The position numbers and the translations under genes were made by a program. A DNA stretch of 64,000 bases. Source: Medicago truncatula. Taxonomy: Eukaryota; Streptophyta; Magnoliopsida; Fabales; Fabaceae. The stretch covers positions 17,451,001 to 17,515,000 of the forward strand of contig NC_053043.1 of assembly GCF_003473485.1 (NCBI RefSeq), read 5' to 3'. Below are positions 46,087-57,669 of this stretch, piece by piece. Position 1 is the stretch's first letter. Each line of letters begins with the position of its first letter. The notes beneath the pieces were generated by a model, which made no database searches, had not been told where the DNA came from, and was given only the letters and a program-made list of their open reading frames with translations.

Positions 46087-46495
46087 TGGAGAGCTCAACA
46101 ATGCTGTTCTTGAGACATCTGATTGACTTACTCAACTAATATCAATGTTTTTTGTTCTGATTGAGGTTCTATTTGTTTGATCTAATTCGTAGTGTTAAGT
46201 ATACAAATTTGAGTAGGTGGAGTTGTAAATGCATATTAGTATATTACTCATTTTCTTTTCTCATGCAAGCATTCCATAAAATGGATACTTGTAAAACAGT
46301 TACGAGTTTGAATTCCAATTGAATATTTTAATACAGTTACGAGTTTGATATAATGCATAGTTCACGCTGAATTTGCAGTTTAACTAAAATGTATCGACTT
46401 TGCAAGCTGAGACATCTTATTTCATTGTTTCAAAACAACAATTGTAATATTTACTAACTCAAACTGCGTCTTCGTCCAAATCCAGTCATGAGGGA

Positions 46496-47175
46496 TGTGA
46501 GAGTTAACTTAAAATCAGAAATCTGGAGCATCGTGCCACGATGGAGAAGCATCGCGCCACGATGGATGAAGCAAGATTCCTGGTCAGACACTGGAAATTT
46601 CGTGCCACGATGAAGACTCATCGCGCCACGATGGTCGCGCTGAAGATAAAAATAAAACGTATTTTTCAGTTAGATTTGTTTCAGTTTTATAAGGGTTTAC
46701 TTTCCACTATAAATACAGCCTTGTATCAGATGATAAAAGTGTGTAGAAAAACAAGGTTTAGACCAACAAACAAACTAGGGTTTATAGAGAATCTCTCTTG
46801 GCAACAACTCTAGGGTTGGGATTGTTTTGATTCACCTTGAACAAAACACTATTAGGATTGAGTCTCTTGGTCACGGGAAGAGGCTGGGACTTGGGTAGAA
46901 TTAGGTTTGAAGACTGATTCTTGAAACTCCTTATCTCTTTGTAAAGAAACTCATTCATTATAGTGGATCGGAGAGCTGCTCTCTCCCCCAGACTAGGTCA
47001 TCATTAGACCGAACTGGGTAAACAAATATCTTGTGTTCTTTCTCTCTCTCTCTCTCTTTTATTTCTTGCTGTTTTGTGTGGATTAATTGCTACCCGCTTG
47101 ATTTGATTACTCGGTATTAATTTGCTCCACACATCAAGTTTTTATTGGTGTGGTTTTCTCAACGAATTCACAACA
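46496..47175 (+). mobile_element. Solo LTR (680 bp) with 5-bp target duplication
   Basis: It begins TGTGAGAGTTAACTT and ends GAATTCACAACA. It is flanked by the perfect duplication AGGGA (46491-46495 and 47176-47180). No internal retrotransposon sequence, hence a solo LTR. Four copies of the near-palindrome CATCG(T/C)GCCACGATG lie at 46528-46636, in the presumed U3. The end and the downstream half resemble the fragment at 34570-35364. Confidence 0.88.
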
Positions 47176-47499
47176 AGGGAGAACTTTGCCGTCCATTATG
47201 GTCTGGTCCAGCTCGAGAGCTTAGTCTTTGAAATTGCGCAACGATCTAGAGGATACTCGGTTCACATCAAGCAGGGCGATTAGTATACAACTCATAGTTT
47301 TTTAATCAAGACCTATCTAACGTGACTCTAATATTCTCTTGTTGTATCACATCCCATTAAAACAATACATTTACTTTTTACTCAAGTAATTAACTCTATT
47401 AAAACTCATAATTTATGTCATATATATGAAAATAAGTCTCACAATTCATCGATAAAAAAAAAAAAAGGAAGTCTCACAATTCATCCCATATTTATATTT

Positions 47500-47877
47500 G
47501 GGTAAATAGTTCTTTTCGTCCCTATAATATTAGCGAATTCCGGTTTTAGTCGCTGTAAAAAAAAAAATTAGATTTTGTCCCTGTAATTTCAGGTTCTCCC
47601 ACTTTTGGTCCCTCATTTCATCAAGTCAACAGAATCTGCATAAATTACGTCCCTGTAATTTCAGATTCCTCCCACTTTTGGTCCCTGTAATTTTAGATTC
47701 CTCTAATTTTGGTCCCTCATTTTACATGCCATGTATGCAGATTCTGCTTACATGGTGGAATGAGGGATCAAAAGTGGAAGAATATGCAATTACAGGGACA
47801 AAATCTAAATCTTTTTTTTTACAGGGACTAAAACCGGAATTCGCTAATATTACAGGGGCGAAAAGAGGTATTTACCC
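47500..47877. mobile_element. MULE-type MITE (378 bp)
   Basis: The ends GGGTAAATAGTTCTTTTCGT and inverse pair over about 100 bp (aatattagcgaattccgg shared by both arms). The 9-bp duplication TTTATATTT is perfect (47491-47499 and 47878-47886). It lies 40 bp from the stop codon of the third small membrane protein gene. Confidence 0.88.
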
Positions 47878-47917
47878 TTTATATTTTAAGTTGATGAACA
47901 ACTGTGTGAGGTAAACT

Positions 47918-48136
47918 TTACCAAAATATGTAAAATAACATTGCAATGAAACTCAACAAAAGTAGAATGATCATCATAATGGCCTGAAATTTCAACAAGA
48001 GAAGCTTAGCATTTAGTTCCTTAACATGTTCATGCAACTTGATCATATCAACCTCAATGCGTCTTTGACATATGTTTTCACCAACAGATACTTTTTGTGG
48101 AAGTCCTTCAGGACCATCTGAGCTCCATGCTGCCAT
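47918..48136 (-). CDS. Small tail-anchored membrane protein, paralogue 3 (72 aa)
   Basis: It begins MAAWSSDGPEGLPQKVSVGE, then NICQRRIEVDMIKLHEHVKE, then one C-terminal hydrophobic helix ending FYIFW. The ATG at 48136 matches the start of the two paralogues; the upstream extension is TTG-led only. An acceptor (tatag|ggtttgg) precedes it, but the leader exon found with the other copies is not visible in the 300 bp upstream. This copy may therefore have lost its promoter. Two residues (PF/AF) are missing after DGPEG compared with the others. Confidence 0.62.
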   Translation of the reverse strand: MAAWSSDGPEGLPQKVSVGENICQRRIEVDMIKLHEHVKELNAKLLLLKFQAIMMIILLLLSFIAMLFYIFW

Positions 48137-48884
48137 TTTTCTATTTACCAAACCCTATATAAAAAAATAGATCAAATTTTAGCATAACTCATACTTCATT
48201 TGGCAAAAGGGGTTTTACTTCATTTGTATAAATATATGAAAAGGAAATCAATAGTGAGTGAACTTTTTGATATGGATGACACTCACATGCCAAGTCCAAC
48301 ACAGGTTGTGGCCTTTCTTCAGGCTCACGGCATCCAACATTCCAATTCTACCATGTACTCTATACCAGTCCATGTCAATTTATTGAAATCAGAGTAATCA
48401 ACAAACATTTATTTTGTTCCAAATCATTATTTTTCCTAGTTTGTAATGGTATCATCAGGATTCAGGGGAATAGTTTTTATCAGTAGAAAATTTTAGGGTG
48501 AAAGAGGATTGTTTCTCCTGTGGAACCGAATTCGATATCAAGTATTTAAGTATAAACTCGGTGAAGATGTTTAGTCTAATAATATTGACATTGTCTAGCC
48601 TAAAATTACATTTTATTTTATAAAATCAATTTTCATTAATTTTATATATTTACAATTGATATGAAAAGGAAGACTAGGAAAATTGAAAAAAATAGATGGT
48701 AATAAAAAAATTTGCGCCCGAAAAGAAAGAGTCACAAATTGTGTTATATTTTTATACAAAAAATAATAAAAAAAAATTGGAGAATTGCATGTGTGGCTTT
48801 AGCAACGCCCACTAATGGGTTCGCCCGTGGTGTTAGGTCTAATTGTTTGGGAGGCGGCTGTGATGCGAGGGCGATAGTCCCCTG

Positions 48885-49070
48885 CGGTACAGTTTAGATG
48901 TATAACGGTAGTATTATACATATGATCTTGTAACATCATAAACCTCAATTCATTCAAGTAGTATATGGAACTACGACTACTCAATACTCATAGAGGTAAG
49001 CACACTTGATCCAACTGCGTGAACAAATAATTGTGTTCCATTGTTTGTAATTTGAGTTTCTAGGAAATGT
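48885..49070 (+). mobile_element. LTR-end fragment, copy 1
   Basis: The block gatcttgtaacatcataaac, actactcaatactcatagag and gaacaaataattgtgttcca is shared with 60370-60660 at about 85-90%. It is probably the 3' part of an LTR; no internal domains are near. Confidence 0.5.
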
Positions 49071-49589
49071 TATGAATGCGGTCTTTCGAACACTCAATTT
49101 TATATTATGTGAAACGCGTGTATATCTAACACTTTATGTGGGATCCATTTATAAAGCGTGGTACACATGAATTTCACCAAACAAGAGAATGAATGTTAGA
49201 GAGAGTGTTAGAAAAAGAATGTCCATAACACTCCTCTTTATTCACCCTATCTAAATATAATTCTATTTTGAAATTTATTTGGCCTTTTAAGTATGGAGAA
49301 TAAATTTTAAATCGTCCATTGAACTAATCATTTCCTAATTAAAATATTGTCTTTAATAGATGAAGTGCAAGTTGCTTTTAAACAAAGCAATTCGTTGATA
49401 AGGATCGACCAATGTTCAAGCACAAATTAAATCCTTGAACTACAACTAATATTAATAAATATAATATTTAATAGATCCAAATACATAAACCAGCTACAGA
49501 GTCGGAGATTTTTTCAACAGAAATTAAAAAGGGAAATAATAGCAATGGATGGAGTTGAACTAACCAACTCCTTGAAGAAATGGTAAATA

Positions 49590-49612
49590 AATAGATAGAT
49601 AGATAGATAGAT
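49590..49612. repeat. (GATA)n microsatellite
   Basis: Six GATA/TAGA units, just downstream of the small membrane protein gene on the minus strand. Confidence 0.85.
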
Positions 49613-49626
49613 AACAACACAATAGT

Positions 49627-50013
49627 CTAGGGCTTCTTAGCAGCTCTCTCCATTTCTTTCAGTGCTTTCATATATTCCAAATGTGGGCGGATGGGCTTAA
49701 GAATTCTCTCCGGGACGTGGTTGACAACACCAGGATAGGGTAATGTCAACAGCGACAACCCTTGCAAAGCTAAGAAGGGTAGAGTTATCAGCAGCACCAA
49801 TCGGATTATGTTTTTGGCAATCTTTGGGTCAAGTACTTGCTTCAAAGCGAGGCCAATATAGAGGAAGATGATGGGTATAACCGTCACAGATATTATCTTG
49901 ATCCATTCTGGAGTAGCATCCCCAAGTGCCGAGTGCTCGACCAACCAGATGATGGGTTGAGCCAGAGCCAGCACCAACAACTTTTGGACCCAATCTGGAA
50001 GATCATTCATCAT
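49627..50013 (-). CDS. Small three-helix membrane protein, 128 aa, unknown family
   Basis: The single exon begins MMNDLPDWVQKLLVLALAQP and ends EMERAAKKP. Three hydrophobic segments at about residues 10-30, 40-60 and 68-92 are likely membrane helices. A basic/amphipathic tail (HVPERILKPIRPHLEYMKAL) follows. The ATG at 50013 is preceded by a clean pyrimidine/purine leader (gagttgagagatgaaaagaag) and the frame has no damage. I do not recognise the family. Base use is typical of a real plant exon. Confidence 0.6.
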   Translation of the reverse strand: MMNDLPDWVQKLLVLALAQPIIWLVEHSALGDATPEWIKIISVTVIPIIFLYIGLALKQVLDPKIAKNIIRLVLLITLPFLALQGLSLLTLPYPGVVNHVPERILKPIRPHLEYMKALKEMERAAKKP

Positions 50014-50494
50014 TGTTGTTGAGTTGAGAGATGAAAAGAAGAAAAGAGAAGAGAGTAATAGTGGAAAATAAGAATGGTAACAAGTATGAGTAGTGTTTTG
50101 TAACTAGACTCCTTACTCAACAAGTTTGTGCGAAAAGGACAACAAATAAATGGAGAGATTGTAGGGCTAAAACGTCATTTTGTTTGTTGTGTAGGATCAA
50201 GCTGGTTTCCATAATAAATGAAAGAATTTATGTGTTAAAATAAATTCAGGTGGTCCCGTAAATATAGCTCAATTGATAAAGATATGGAGAGATAGAAGGG
50301 TTAAAACGTCATTTTATTTGTCAGTATCAAGCTCAATTGATAAAGATGATTCATTATTATATATAGAGGTCGGTGTTCCAACTTTGGACATCTCACTTAT
50401 TCACATTAAAATGAATTTCGGTCATTAGACTATTTGATAAAAATAAAAAATATATATATTGAGCAAAAATAAAAAATGAATCTCACTATATATA

Positions 50495-51350
50495 GGTTCT
50501 TGACTCAGGATTAAATACAAAGATATCTCTGACTCTGCACTTCCGTTTTCACTTTAGTCCCTGACGTGAAACAATTATGTTAAGTGATGATGTAACACTG
50601 GTTTTACAATGACATGGCATATGAGGTGTCACATGGATTAAAGTAAAAGTAGAAAATGATCACTTTGGTTCCTAAACTAAAAATTAATATCTCCAATTTG
50701 AATTTTAAATTTCTAAATGTCATCCCTAAATCCCTAAAAAAATATACACTAATATGTGACTTTTTCTCTTGAAAAAAAAAAATGTGACTTTTTTTTTAAA
50801 ATATTGTAGTCTTTTTTTTCTTCAAATATAGTGAATATTGTATGTTATATAAATTGTATTGAAGGTTTTATGTATTTTTTTTATGCTTAACGGTTAAACT
50901 TTGTCCAAAGTATTAAACAACCAATTGTGTAACAAAAAAAAACAATGTTGATAGTATTAATCTCTATTTCTTAATTTTAAATAAAATAACGCTATATTTT
51001 GACAAAAAAAAATGTTATATTAATATTGTCAAATAAGATAATAAATTAGGGATTTGAGATTTTCAATTTAAGGGATATATATAGGGATGACATTTAGGGA
51101 TTTGAAATTTAATTTAGGGATATTAATTTTTGGTTAGGGATCAAATTGACCATTTTTTACTTTCACTTTAGTGCGTGTGACACCTCATATGCCTTGTCAT
51201 CCTAAAACATGTGTCACATCATCACTTAACAGAATTATTTAACGTCTTAGACTAAAGTGATAACGGAAGTGCAGAGTCAGAGACTTCTTTGTATTTAATC
51301 CTGAGTCAGCGGCTTATGTGACAGCGAGGTGCAGAGTCAAGAGTGACCAT
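50495..51350. mobile_element. Foldback element with about 260-bp inverted arms
   Basis: The left arm (ctcaggattaaatacaaaga, ctctgcacttccgtt, ggcatatgaggtgtcac) and the right arm (gtgacacctcatatgcc, cggaagtgcagagtcagag, tttgtatttaatcctgag) pair over about 260 bp. The left end has a deletion relative to the right, so the outer boundary and target duplication are unclear. Confidence 0.7.
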
Positions 51351-51359
51351 TTTCTTTAT

Positions 51360-54140
51360 ATATATTAGCAGGGGATTCTTCTTTACAAAAAAAATGTGGG
51401 ACTCCTCTTTCTTTTCTTTTTTGTCATTTAAAAAAAAACTTATTCACAAAACTCACAAACAATCTTGAGAATTTTTTTTTTTTTACAAAACAATCTTGAG
51501 AAATAGTTATACGTCGTTCATTACAATTTTATGTCTCTATTCTAATCATAATCATTATGACATTCGAATAAAAAATTAGTACTGATTAAAAACTTCAAAT
51601 TTTTTCCTTAACAAAATAACTTCAAATATGTATACTTTTTTGGGTGAATTGTTATTACTTTTATACTCTTATGAAGCTCATTTTTTTAAAATTTAATATT
51701 TTATAATTTTTGGTAAATAATTATTTAGAAAACTTTAGGTAACTTATCTGTAAGATCTAACACAACCGTTATGTTGACATTGTTAGATTGAATATTTTTT
51801 GTGGTGCTTCGAGTTCAAACTCACAATCTTTCACTTTTTTGTGTGTGAGATCATAATCATGTTTGTCACTTCGTCTATAGACAAAAACATCAGAAAATCT
51901 CAAGTAAATCACCAAATTTGTCCGACAAAGTGGAAACTCTAAAATAGGTTCTCGGCATCTCTTATTATAAACCGCTGTCAGACAAAGCTACAACTAAACC
52001 TAATTTTTCCTTCCCTTATCCTACGCTTAACTTCTAATGACGGTTTTACCCCATTAAGTTCCCTCCATTTCATTTCAAAATTAAAATCTGATATTCCCTC
52101 CTACTATGTATCATTGTTTCCATCAACATTTAAAGCTAAAAATGTTTCCAATGCGCCATTACAACAATAACCGAGGAAGTTCATGATCGTCTTTCCCTTT
52201 CTTCAATTTCGCTTGCAAGCATCGTTCGAAGCTTAGCACCAACAGGAAGCGACCGAAACTTCGATGCAGCAGAGGCAACATAATGAAGCAAAATAAAATG
52301 AGGAGTGACGGTTGACTGGATTTCTTGAACACAAAATACGATGGATCCAAGATGGTGGTGGAAGAGTGATTGTTCGATGTAGAATACCAATCGTTTATGT
52401 GGGCTGCGAATGCTGCGTTCATTGTTTTCTCAAAGGATTTACATGTAAGGAGTTGTTTTTAACCCCTTTTCTTAATTATGTGATTTAGGAAACTTTGTTT
52501 GAATTTGTTTATGGCGTATCCAATTAGGGATTTAAGATGCTACTATATGTTGTTCTAACTTTATTATTCCATTATATATATTTGGTTTGTTTGTAAGATG
52601 TTGCCTTTATACATAATATAGGCATCATTGACATTAGCAACTTTTGAATGTCATTGTATCATTCTCCTTTCGGCTTTTTTTAGAATGTGGGCCTATGTTC
52701 AATCTTCTTGACAATTCATCTGGATGTTTACATTGCAAATTTCTACATATGAAACAAGAGTTCAGTACTGATGAAGAGAAGTTGACAGCCTGCGCCGTCA
52801 AACTGGAAGAGTGAGTCCACACCACGGACAACAATCTATTGGACAAGAAGACCCGGCTTGCCAGTGCTACAGAGATGGTGGTGGCAAGGGAAACAAATAT
52901 ATTTCTCTTTGATAGTGAGGAAAATTAGCACAAATTTTAGAAAATGAAAACAAATATATGTTCACAAAGTAAACATGGTCTTAAGCTTTCTGTATTGTTT
53001 TCCCTTAAATCCAGTGTACTTGGATTCATTCTTTACAATTCATGTCATAGGATCTAAGAAATGGATTGCATTTCATGCTATTTTCAACTTTAATTGTTGC
53101 ATTGAGTATTATTTGAAATTCCAAGAGTATTCATGCATATCTTGTGTGTTCTTTAAAATCAACACCTCTTATATTGGTGATTTCATTGTCACAGAAGTCC
53201 TATTTGAGAGTTCTCTCCATGGTGCTGCTGTTGAGAACTAAATTCGAGTGAACCTCGTGGTCTATGGCTGAGAATTGAACCTCATGCACGAGTAATTAGA
53301 GAGTACCGTGCAAGAATCCTCGAGCTACTTCAACAAGAGATCAATGCTTCGATATCCTCGAACCTTGCTCTTCAGTTGCTGGAGGATTAGTTTCCCTCCA
53401 CATAGCAAATCAAACAGTTGCTGCTTCAGTCATACCTGCAGGATTTTAAACTCTAGGCCAATGAGTCAACAACATTAGAGCTAGTACAAGGGACCATAGA
53501 AATTCCATTTATCTCTTCTGGATCTTGTCCAAAGTTAGAGCAATACAATTTTAGACATGATATAGATGCTAGGGAGCACTGTATGAAATTGTGGAAAGAA
53601 TTTGTGTAGGTTTGATCTTAAGGTCTGGGAATCATATGATAGTCACTACCAAATTTCCTTGGTCTGTGACCTCCATATTCTTAATAAAAAAATATGATTC
53701 CGAACTTATTGGGGACTGATTCTATTGGCAGAGTTAAAAGGCTTATTAAGGAACACATCAAAGATAGGTACCAAGTGGCTTTTATTGGCATCAACATTGA
53801 TATGAATGTCACTCACATGAACCAATTCACCGTTCTCTACTCACCCCAGCAAATTATGTTACTATGATTGATGAACTTAGTAAGAGGATGGGTGGAAGTC
53901 GAAGTTTCATGCACCTATCCGACGACGTTTTGACCAATGAAATTAGTTCTTAGTTTAAAATTCTGCTAATTATCTCAAGACTCAAATGGCTGTGAAGACA
54001 CACTTCAATAAATATAGTTAACAGCGATGATTCTTTTTTTTGACAGAACAATGATTCCATGATGTAAAAACTTTCACACCTTTATTCCTTTTAAGACCAA
54101 TGAAATCACTATAAAAGAAAGTATACACCTCAGAGTACAT
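51360..54140. other. Intergenic DNA with decayed coding-like pieces
   Basis: Fragments such as 52745-52830 (KQEFSTDEEKLTACAVKLEE) and 53260-53360 (LRIEPHARVIREYRARILEL, LQQEIN) look protein-like. They break within 100-200 bp by stops and shifts, and I cannot name the parent genes. The stretch is probably a graveyard of degenerated genes downstream of NPR1. Confidence 0.35.
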
Positions 54141-54154
54141 TATTATTATCTTCA

Positions 54155-56711
54155 TCAATGATTCATGGCTATCATACTATTATTAGCCCTTGGCATTCCT
54201 ATTGACGTGGATGAGGATGATGAAGACATGCCAGATTTATCAAACTCCTCTTTGTCCTCATGGAAGACCTTATTAAGAACTTCTTGTAGCTCCGCGTATC
54301 GTCTGCGCTTCACTTGTCGATCTTCAGGACTGTCATGACCCATGCATGCAAGCTGCGATAGGTCATCGGCATCCATGATCTTGTTCAACACTTCCGAGCA
54401 ACGAGGGAAGAACCGTTTCCCTAACTCCACTGCTCAAGATCACCAAAAAATCAAAATAAAATATAAGAATCAATTTGCAAAATTGAAAAAATAAATTCAG
54501 AATTACTAACCTTTAGAAAAATACTCAAAAATAAAAGGAAAGATGTGAAAAATGTATATATTACCTGCTCTAGACAATGCCTTCATCCGAATTAGATGCT
54601 CCTCTTTTATTTTAAAAGGTGCCTCATTCAAGTCCATAGTTGTCCTCTGGTAACCACCCAAATTTGGAGTAAATTCAGATGTGCCATCAATTGGAGTGAT
54701 ATCCATCACAACCTTTGCTTCCATGGGAAACAAAAGTTTTGCCAATCCAACTGAAAAACAATGAATCGTCAGTTGATCAACAAGTTGTTTAAAAACAAAG
54801 ATCATCAAGTTCGTATTTCCTAAATATTAATTGATTCAAGACTCAAAGTTGACAAATGACATGCTACTCAAAACGAGGTATTTAGATTTCTTGCATTTAA
54901 ATTGACTTGGAGATGTACTTCAATTGACTTGTAAGTTGAAAACGTTCAAAGCTTTATAAGCAATACCTCTAAATCATATTTCTTGTCGATATGAGACTCA
55001 CAACAATAGAATTTATATTTGAAGATACGTGAAATTCGGGAGTAACATATGTCAAGGCGACACAAATGTTGATTCAAAAGATTTCGACAAAAAGAAAATA
55101 AATCGAAAAATATAAACATGTAGGAAAGTACCTCGGTTTTCCAGGTACAACAATTTCATACGCAAATCATCCCCTGCCTTAGCAAGAGAAAGAGATGCCT
55201 CCCCATGTAAAGGCTCCCTTCTCTCAGCTTGCTCCAATATCTCTATGCACAATCGATCATTCGAAGAAACTTTTCCTTCCTCAGTAGATTTATAATAATC
55301 CACAGCTTTCGTACAACGTTTTGAAATCTGAAGAGCTTTTCTGCCATCCATAGTGAGTTCAGAAGGTTGAGCTCCCTTCGTTAACAAAGATACAATAATT
55401 TTCGGTTCTTTTCTCTTAGCAGCAACATGTAGCACGCTGTATCCCCTAAGGTTTTTATGATTTACATCAGCAAGTCCAAGATCAAGAAGCTCGGTAGTGG
55501 TTTTGACATCACAATATGCAACAGCATAGTGAAGTGCATGAGCCTCATCTAGAGTAGTGTGTCCTTCTTTCAAAAGCAACCTTACTAATTCTACATCATC
55601 TGAATCTAAAGCTCTATGTATTCTGGTGACATGTTTGTCTAGAAGATTTACGGTTTCATACATGTCTAAACCTAGTTGTTTGCGTTTGTATGTTACTAGT
55701 TTCACTATAGATTGAGGCAGTGATTTTTCAAGAGTGGTTATATCAACATTGGATTCAACTATTATATCTGTACATCTTTTTAGTAGTTTATCACATGTTT
55801 TACCACAAATGTTTGCTATAGAAAGAACCACCAACATGTCATCTATCGCCATTTTGTCAAGAATGTCTAGTAGATGATCCTGCAAGTAATCAAATCAACT
55901 GTCAAGAAATTGTCTTAAGATTATTTTAATAAATTCTATGAAATTAATTTAACTGAAATGTCACAGGTTCAAGTCTCAGAAACAGCCTCTTGTGTAAAAA
56001 AACAGGATAAGACTGCGTACAATATACCAAAATGATGAGACCCCTTCCCTGACCCTGCCTATGCGGGAGTTTTAGTGCACCGGACTACCCCTATGAAATT
56101 ACTTTAACTTTCTTTCATCTTTTATTATTAACAGCATATACCATCTATAAGTGCTTAATACTTACTTGGTAAAGAGCAAGCAATTCAGAAATTTGAAAGG
56201 TGAAGGAAGCATAGAGAAGTTGAAGCATGAAATCAACAACTGGCCAACAACCAAAGTGTAAACAATCATCATCCACACAAACACAAACATCTTTAGCAGA
56301 CAAATGATGATCCTCAACTCTCTCACTATACAAATAACGCAGAACAACGTTAAGCGCGTCAAACCCAACATCATAATCCTTAGCAACTTCCTTCAGTTGC
56401 AGCGTCGTTTCTTTCTTTCCCTTAAACACATCCTTAAAGAAACTACTCCTCGCCGATAAAATGCACCGGTGCACGGAAACTTCTCGACCATCTTTGGCGA
56501 TGATCTTTGCGTCGGAAAAGAAGTCAAACCCTGTATCATCTAGTATTGAAGCTAGATTGTCTGAGAGACGGTTGAGTGGTTGTGTGAATGTGATGACATC
56601 TTGTGAAGCAGTAATGGTTGAATTTGGTGCTGTTGTGCAGCATAACTCACTGCTAGTATTGTTGCTGATTTCGTTTGAATATTCAGAGAATCCACTTCTC
56701 AAGTACATCAT
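54155..56711 (-). CDS. NPR1: NPR1-type salicylate co-receptor / transcription coactivator
   Basis: Four exons: 56166-56711, 55132-55879, 54565-54750, 54155-54429, total 584 aa. Exon 1 carries the BTB/POZ domain (FFSDAKIIAKDGREVSVHRC, ILSARSSFFKDVF) and the zinc-binding motif CVDDDCLHFGC. Exon 2 carries the ankyrin repeats (RALDSDDVELVRLLLKEG, YSVLHVAAKRKEPKIIVSLL) and ends LENR. Exons 3-4 carry the NPR1-like C-terminal domain, with an EAR-like MDLNEAP, EEHLIRMKALSRAVELGKRF and the basic KRRRYAELQ. NPR proteins bind salicylate and, with TGA bZIP factors, control defence genes in the nucleus. The BTB start and the KRRRY region look closer to the NPR1/NPR2 clade than to NPR3/4, although the DLNE motif is shared with the latter. 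Length (Arabidopsis NPR1 is 593 aa) and exon count fit the family. Confidence 0.9.
55956..56090 (+). mobile_element. Au-type SINE in NPR1 intron 1
   Basis: The body holds the hallmark words caggttcaagtct, cctcttgtgtaaaaaaacagg, actgcgtacaatataccaaa and tatgcgggagttttagtgca. A 19-bp direct repeat beginning ctatgaaatta flanks it (55937-55955 and 56091-56109, one mismatch). It lies antisense to NPR1, between exons 1 and 2, and is 5'-truncated. Confidence 0.85.
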
Positions 56712-56785
56712 TATACTACTATGAGATATATGATGATGTGTTGTAAAAAGAAGAGTGAGTGTATGTATGTATTAAGGGAATGAGC

Positions 56786-56802
56786 AAGGGTCTTTAATTA
56801 TA
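56786..56802 (-). promoter_or_regulatory. Candidate TATA box of the NPR1 gene
   Basis: The minus strand reads gagtatataattaaag about 75-90 bp upstream of the ATG at 56711, a plausible core promoter. A W-box-like TTGACT lies at 57056-57061 about 350 bp upstream. Confidence 0.45.
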
Positions 56803-57354
56803 TACTCCTACTAGATGAGAGAGAGTGTGTGTGTGGACACGTGAGAGATGTACTATGGGTGTCTGACATTGGGACATGCTTAATGCGAGAAGTGTCTGTG
56901 TGCTTAAGTAAGTGGTTTTGAGTTAGGATTTGAAGCTGAAAAATGGTATATAGTGAATGGATGATTGTTGTCCTTTAATAGCTGCTGTGAATCTGTCATC
57001 ATCATTCATCATTTGATTTGGATTTTGTGTGTTTGTGTGTTGTTGTTGACTTGCATTTCATCATTCATTTTGCTTAGATCACAACCGATAGCTTTGGAAC
57101 TTGCACGTACGTGCACTCATGCAGTTGATAAGTGTCTTTTTCGCATTAGAATGGATCTTCCCGCCGCTTGTTTTGGTTATCTTTTAAGCTGTATTTGGTT
57201 TGGAAGAGAGAAATAAGTTGGAGGAGTATTTGGTATTTTCCTGGTTCTATATAAAAGATAAAGTTTGGTCAACAAAAGTTCGGATAAATCAACTTTTGTT
57301 TTGATACAATTTTTTCATATCATATGTGTGTAAAGGGGTAACCTTGACGCAACT

Positions 57355-57660
57355 AATAAAGTTGTTGTCAAATGATTGAAAGGTCACGGGTTCAGGTCTT
57401 AGAAATAGCCTATTGTGTAAAAAACAGGAGTAATGATACATAGACACCCTTAGATGGCAATACACCCTTTGACACCCACACAAAAATCTGACACGTAGTC
57501 ACGTGGATCCCGCACAAGCACACTTTCTCTTTTCTCTCCTCTTCTCTCTTCCTAATGCATGAGGTGTACAAGGGTGTATGGGAATAAAGGGTGTCTATGT
57601 ATCATTACTCAAAAAAACAGGGTAAGAAGTCGCGAAACATCATTGAGCCAATTAAATTTG
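57355..57660 (+). mobile_element. Second Au-type SINE, split by a MITE
   Basis: Left piece 57355-57427 has aaaggtcacgggttcaggtc and gcctattgtgtaaaaaacag. The right piece resumes after the MITE at acagggtaagaagtcgcg but soon loses similarity. No flanking duplication was found. Confidence 0.6.
57428..57611. mobile_element. MITE with perfect ends, inserted in the SINE
   Basis: Perfect inverted ends GAGTAATGATACATAGACAC. The 9-bp duplication AAAAAACAG (57419-57427 and 57612-57620) repeats SINE sequence on both sides. Length 184 bp. The near-perfect ends suggest a recent insertion. Confidence 0.85.
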
Positions 57661-57669
57661 TCCATTTTC

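Noticed and set aside
48200..48397. Fragment resembling the N-terminus of GH17 glucanases (MPSPTQVVAFLQAHGIQ)
   Set aside because: The resemblance covers about 18 residues only, with no catalytic part and no exon chain; too weak to annotate.
52159..52422. Two overlapping minus-strand frames (69 and 87 codons)
   Set aside because: No conserved motif, mutual overlap in different frames, and no splice signals; treated as decayed or random.
56010..56090. Structural RNA gene in NPR1 intron 1
   Set aside because: The sequence is an Au-type SINE with a flanking direct repeat.
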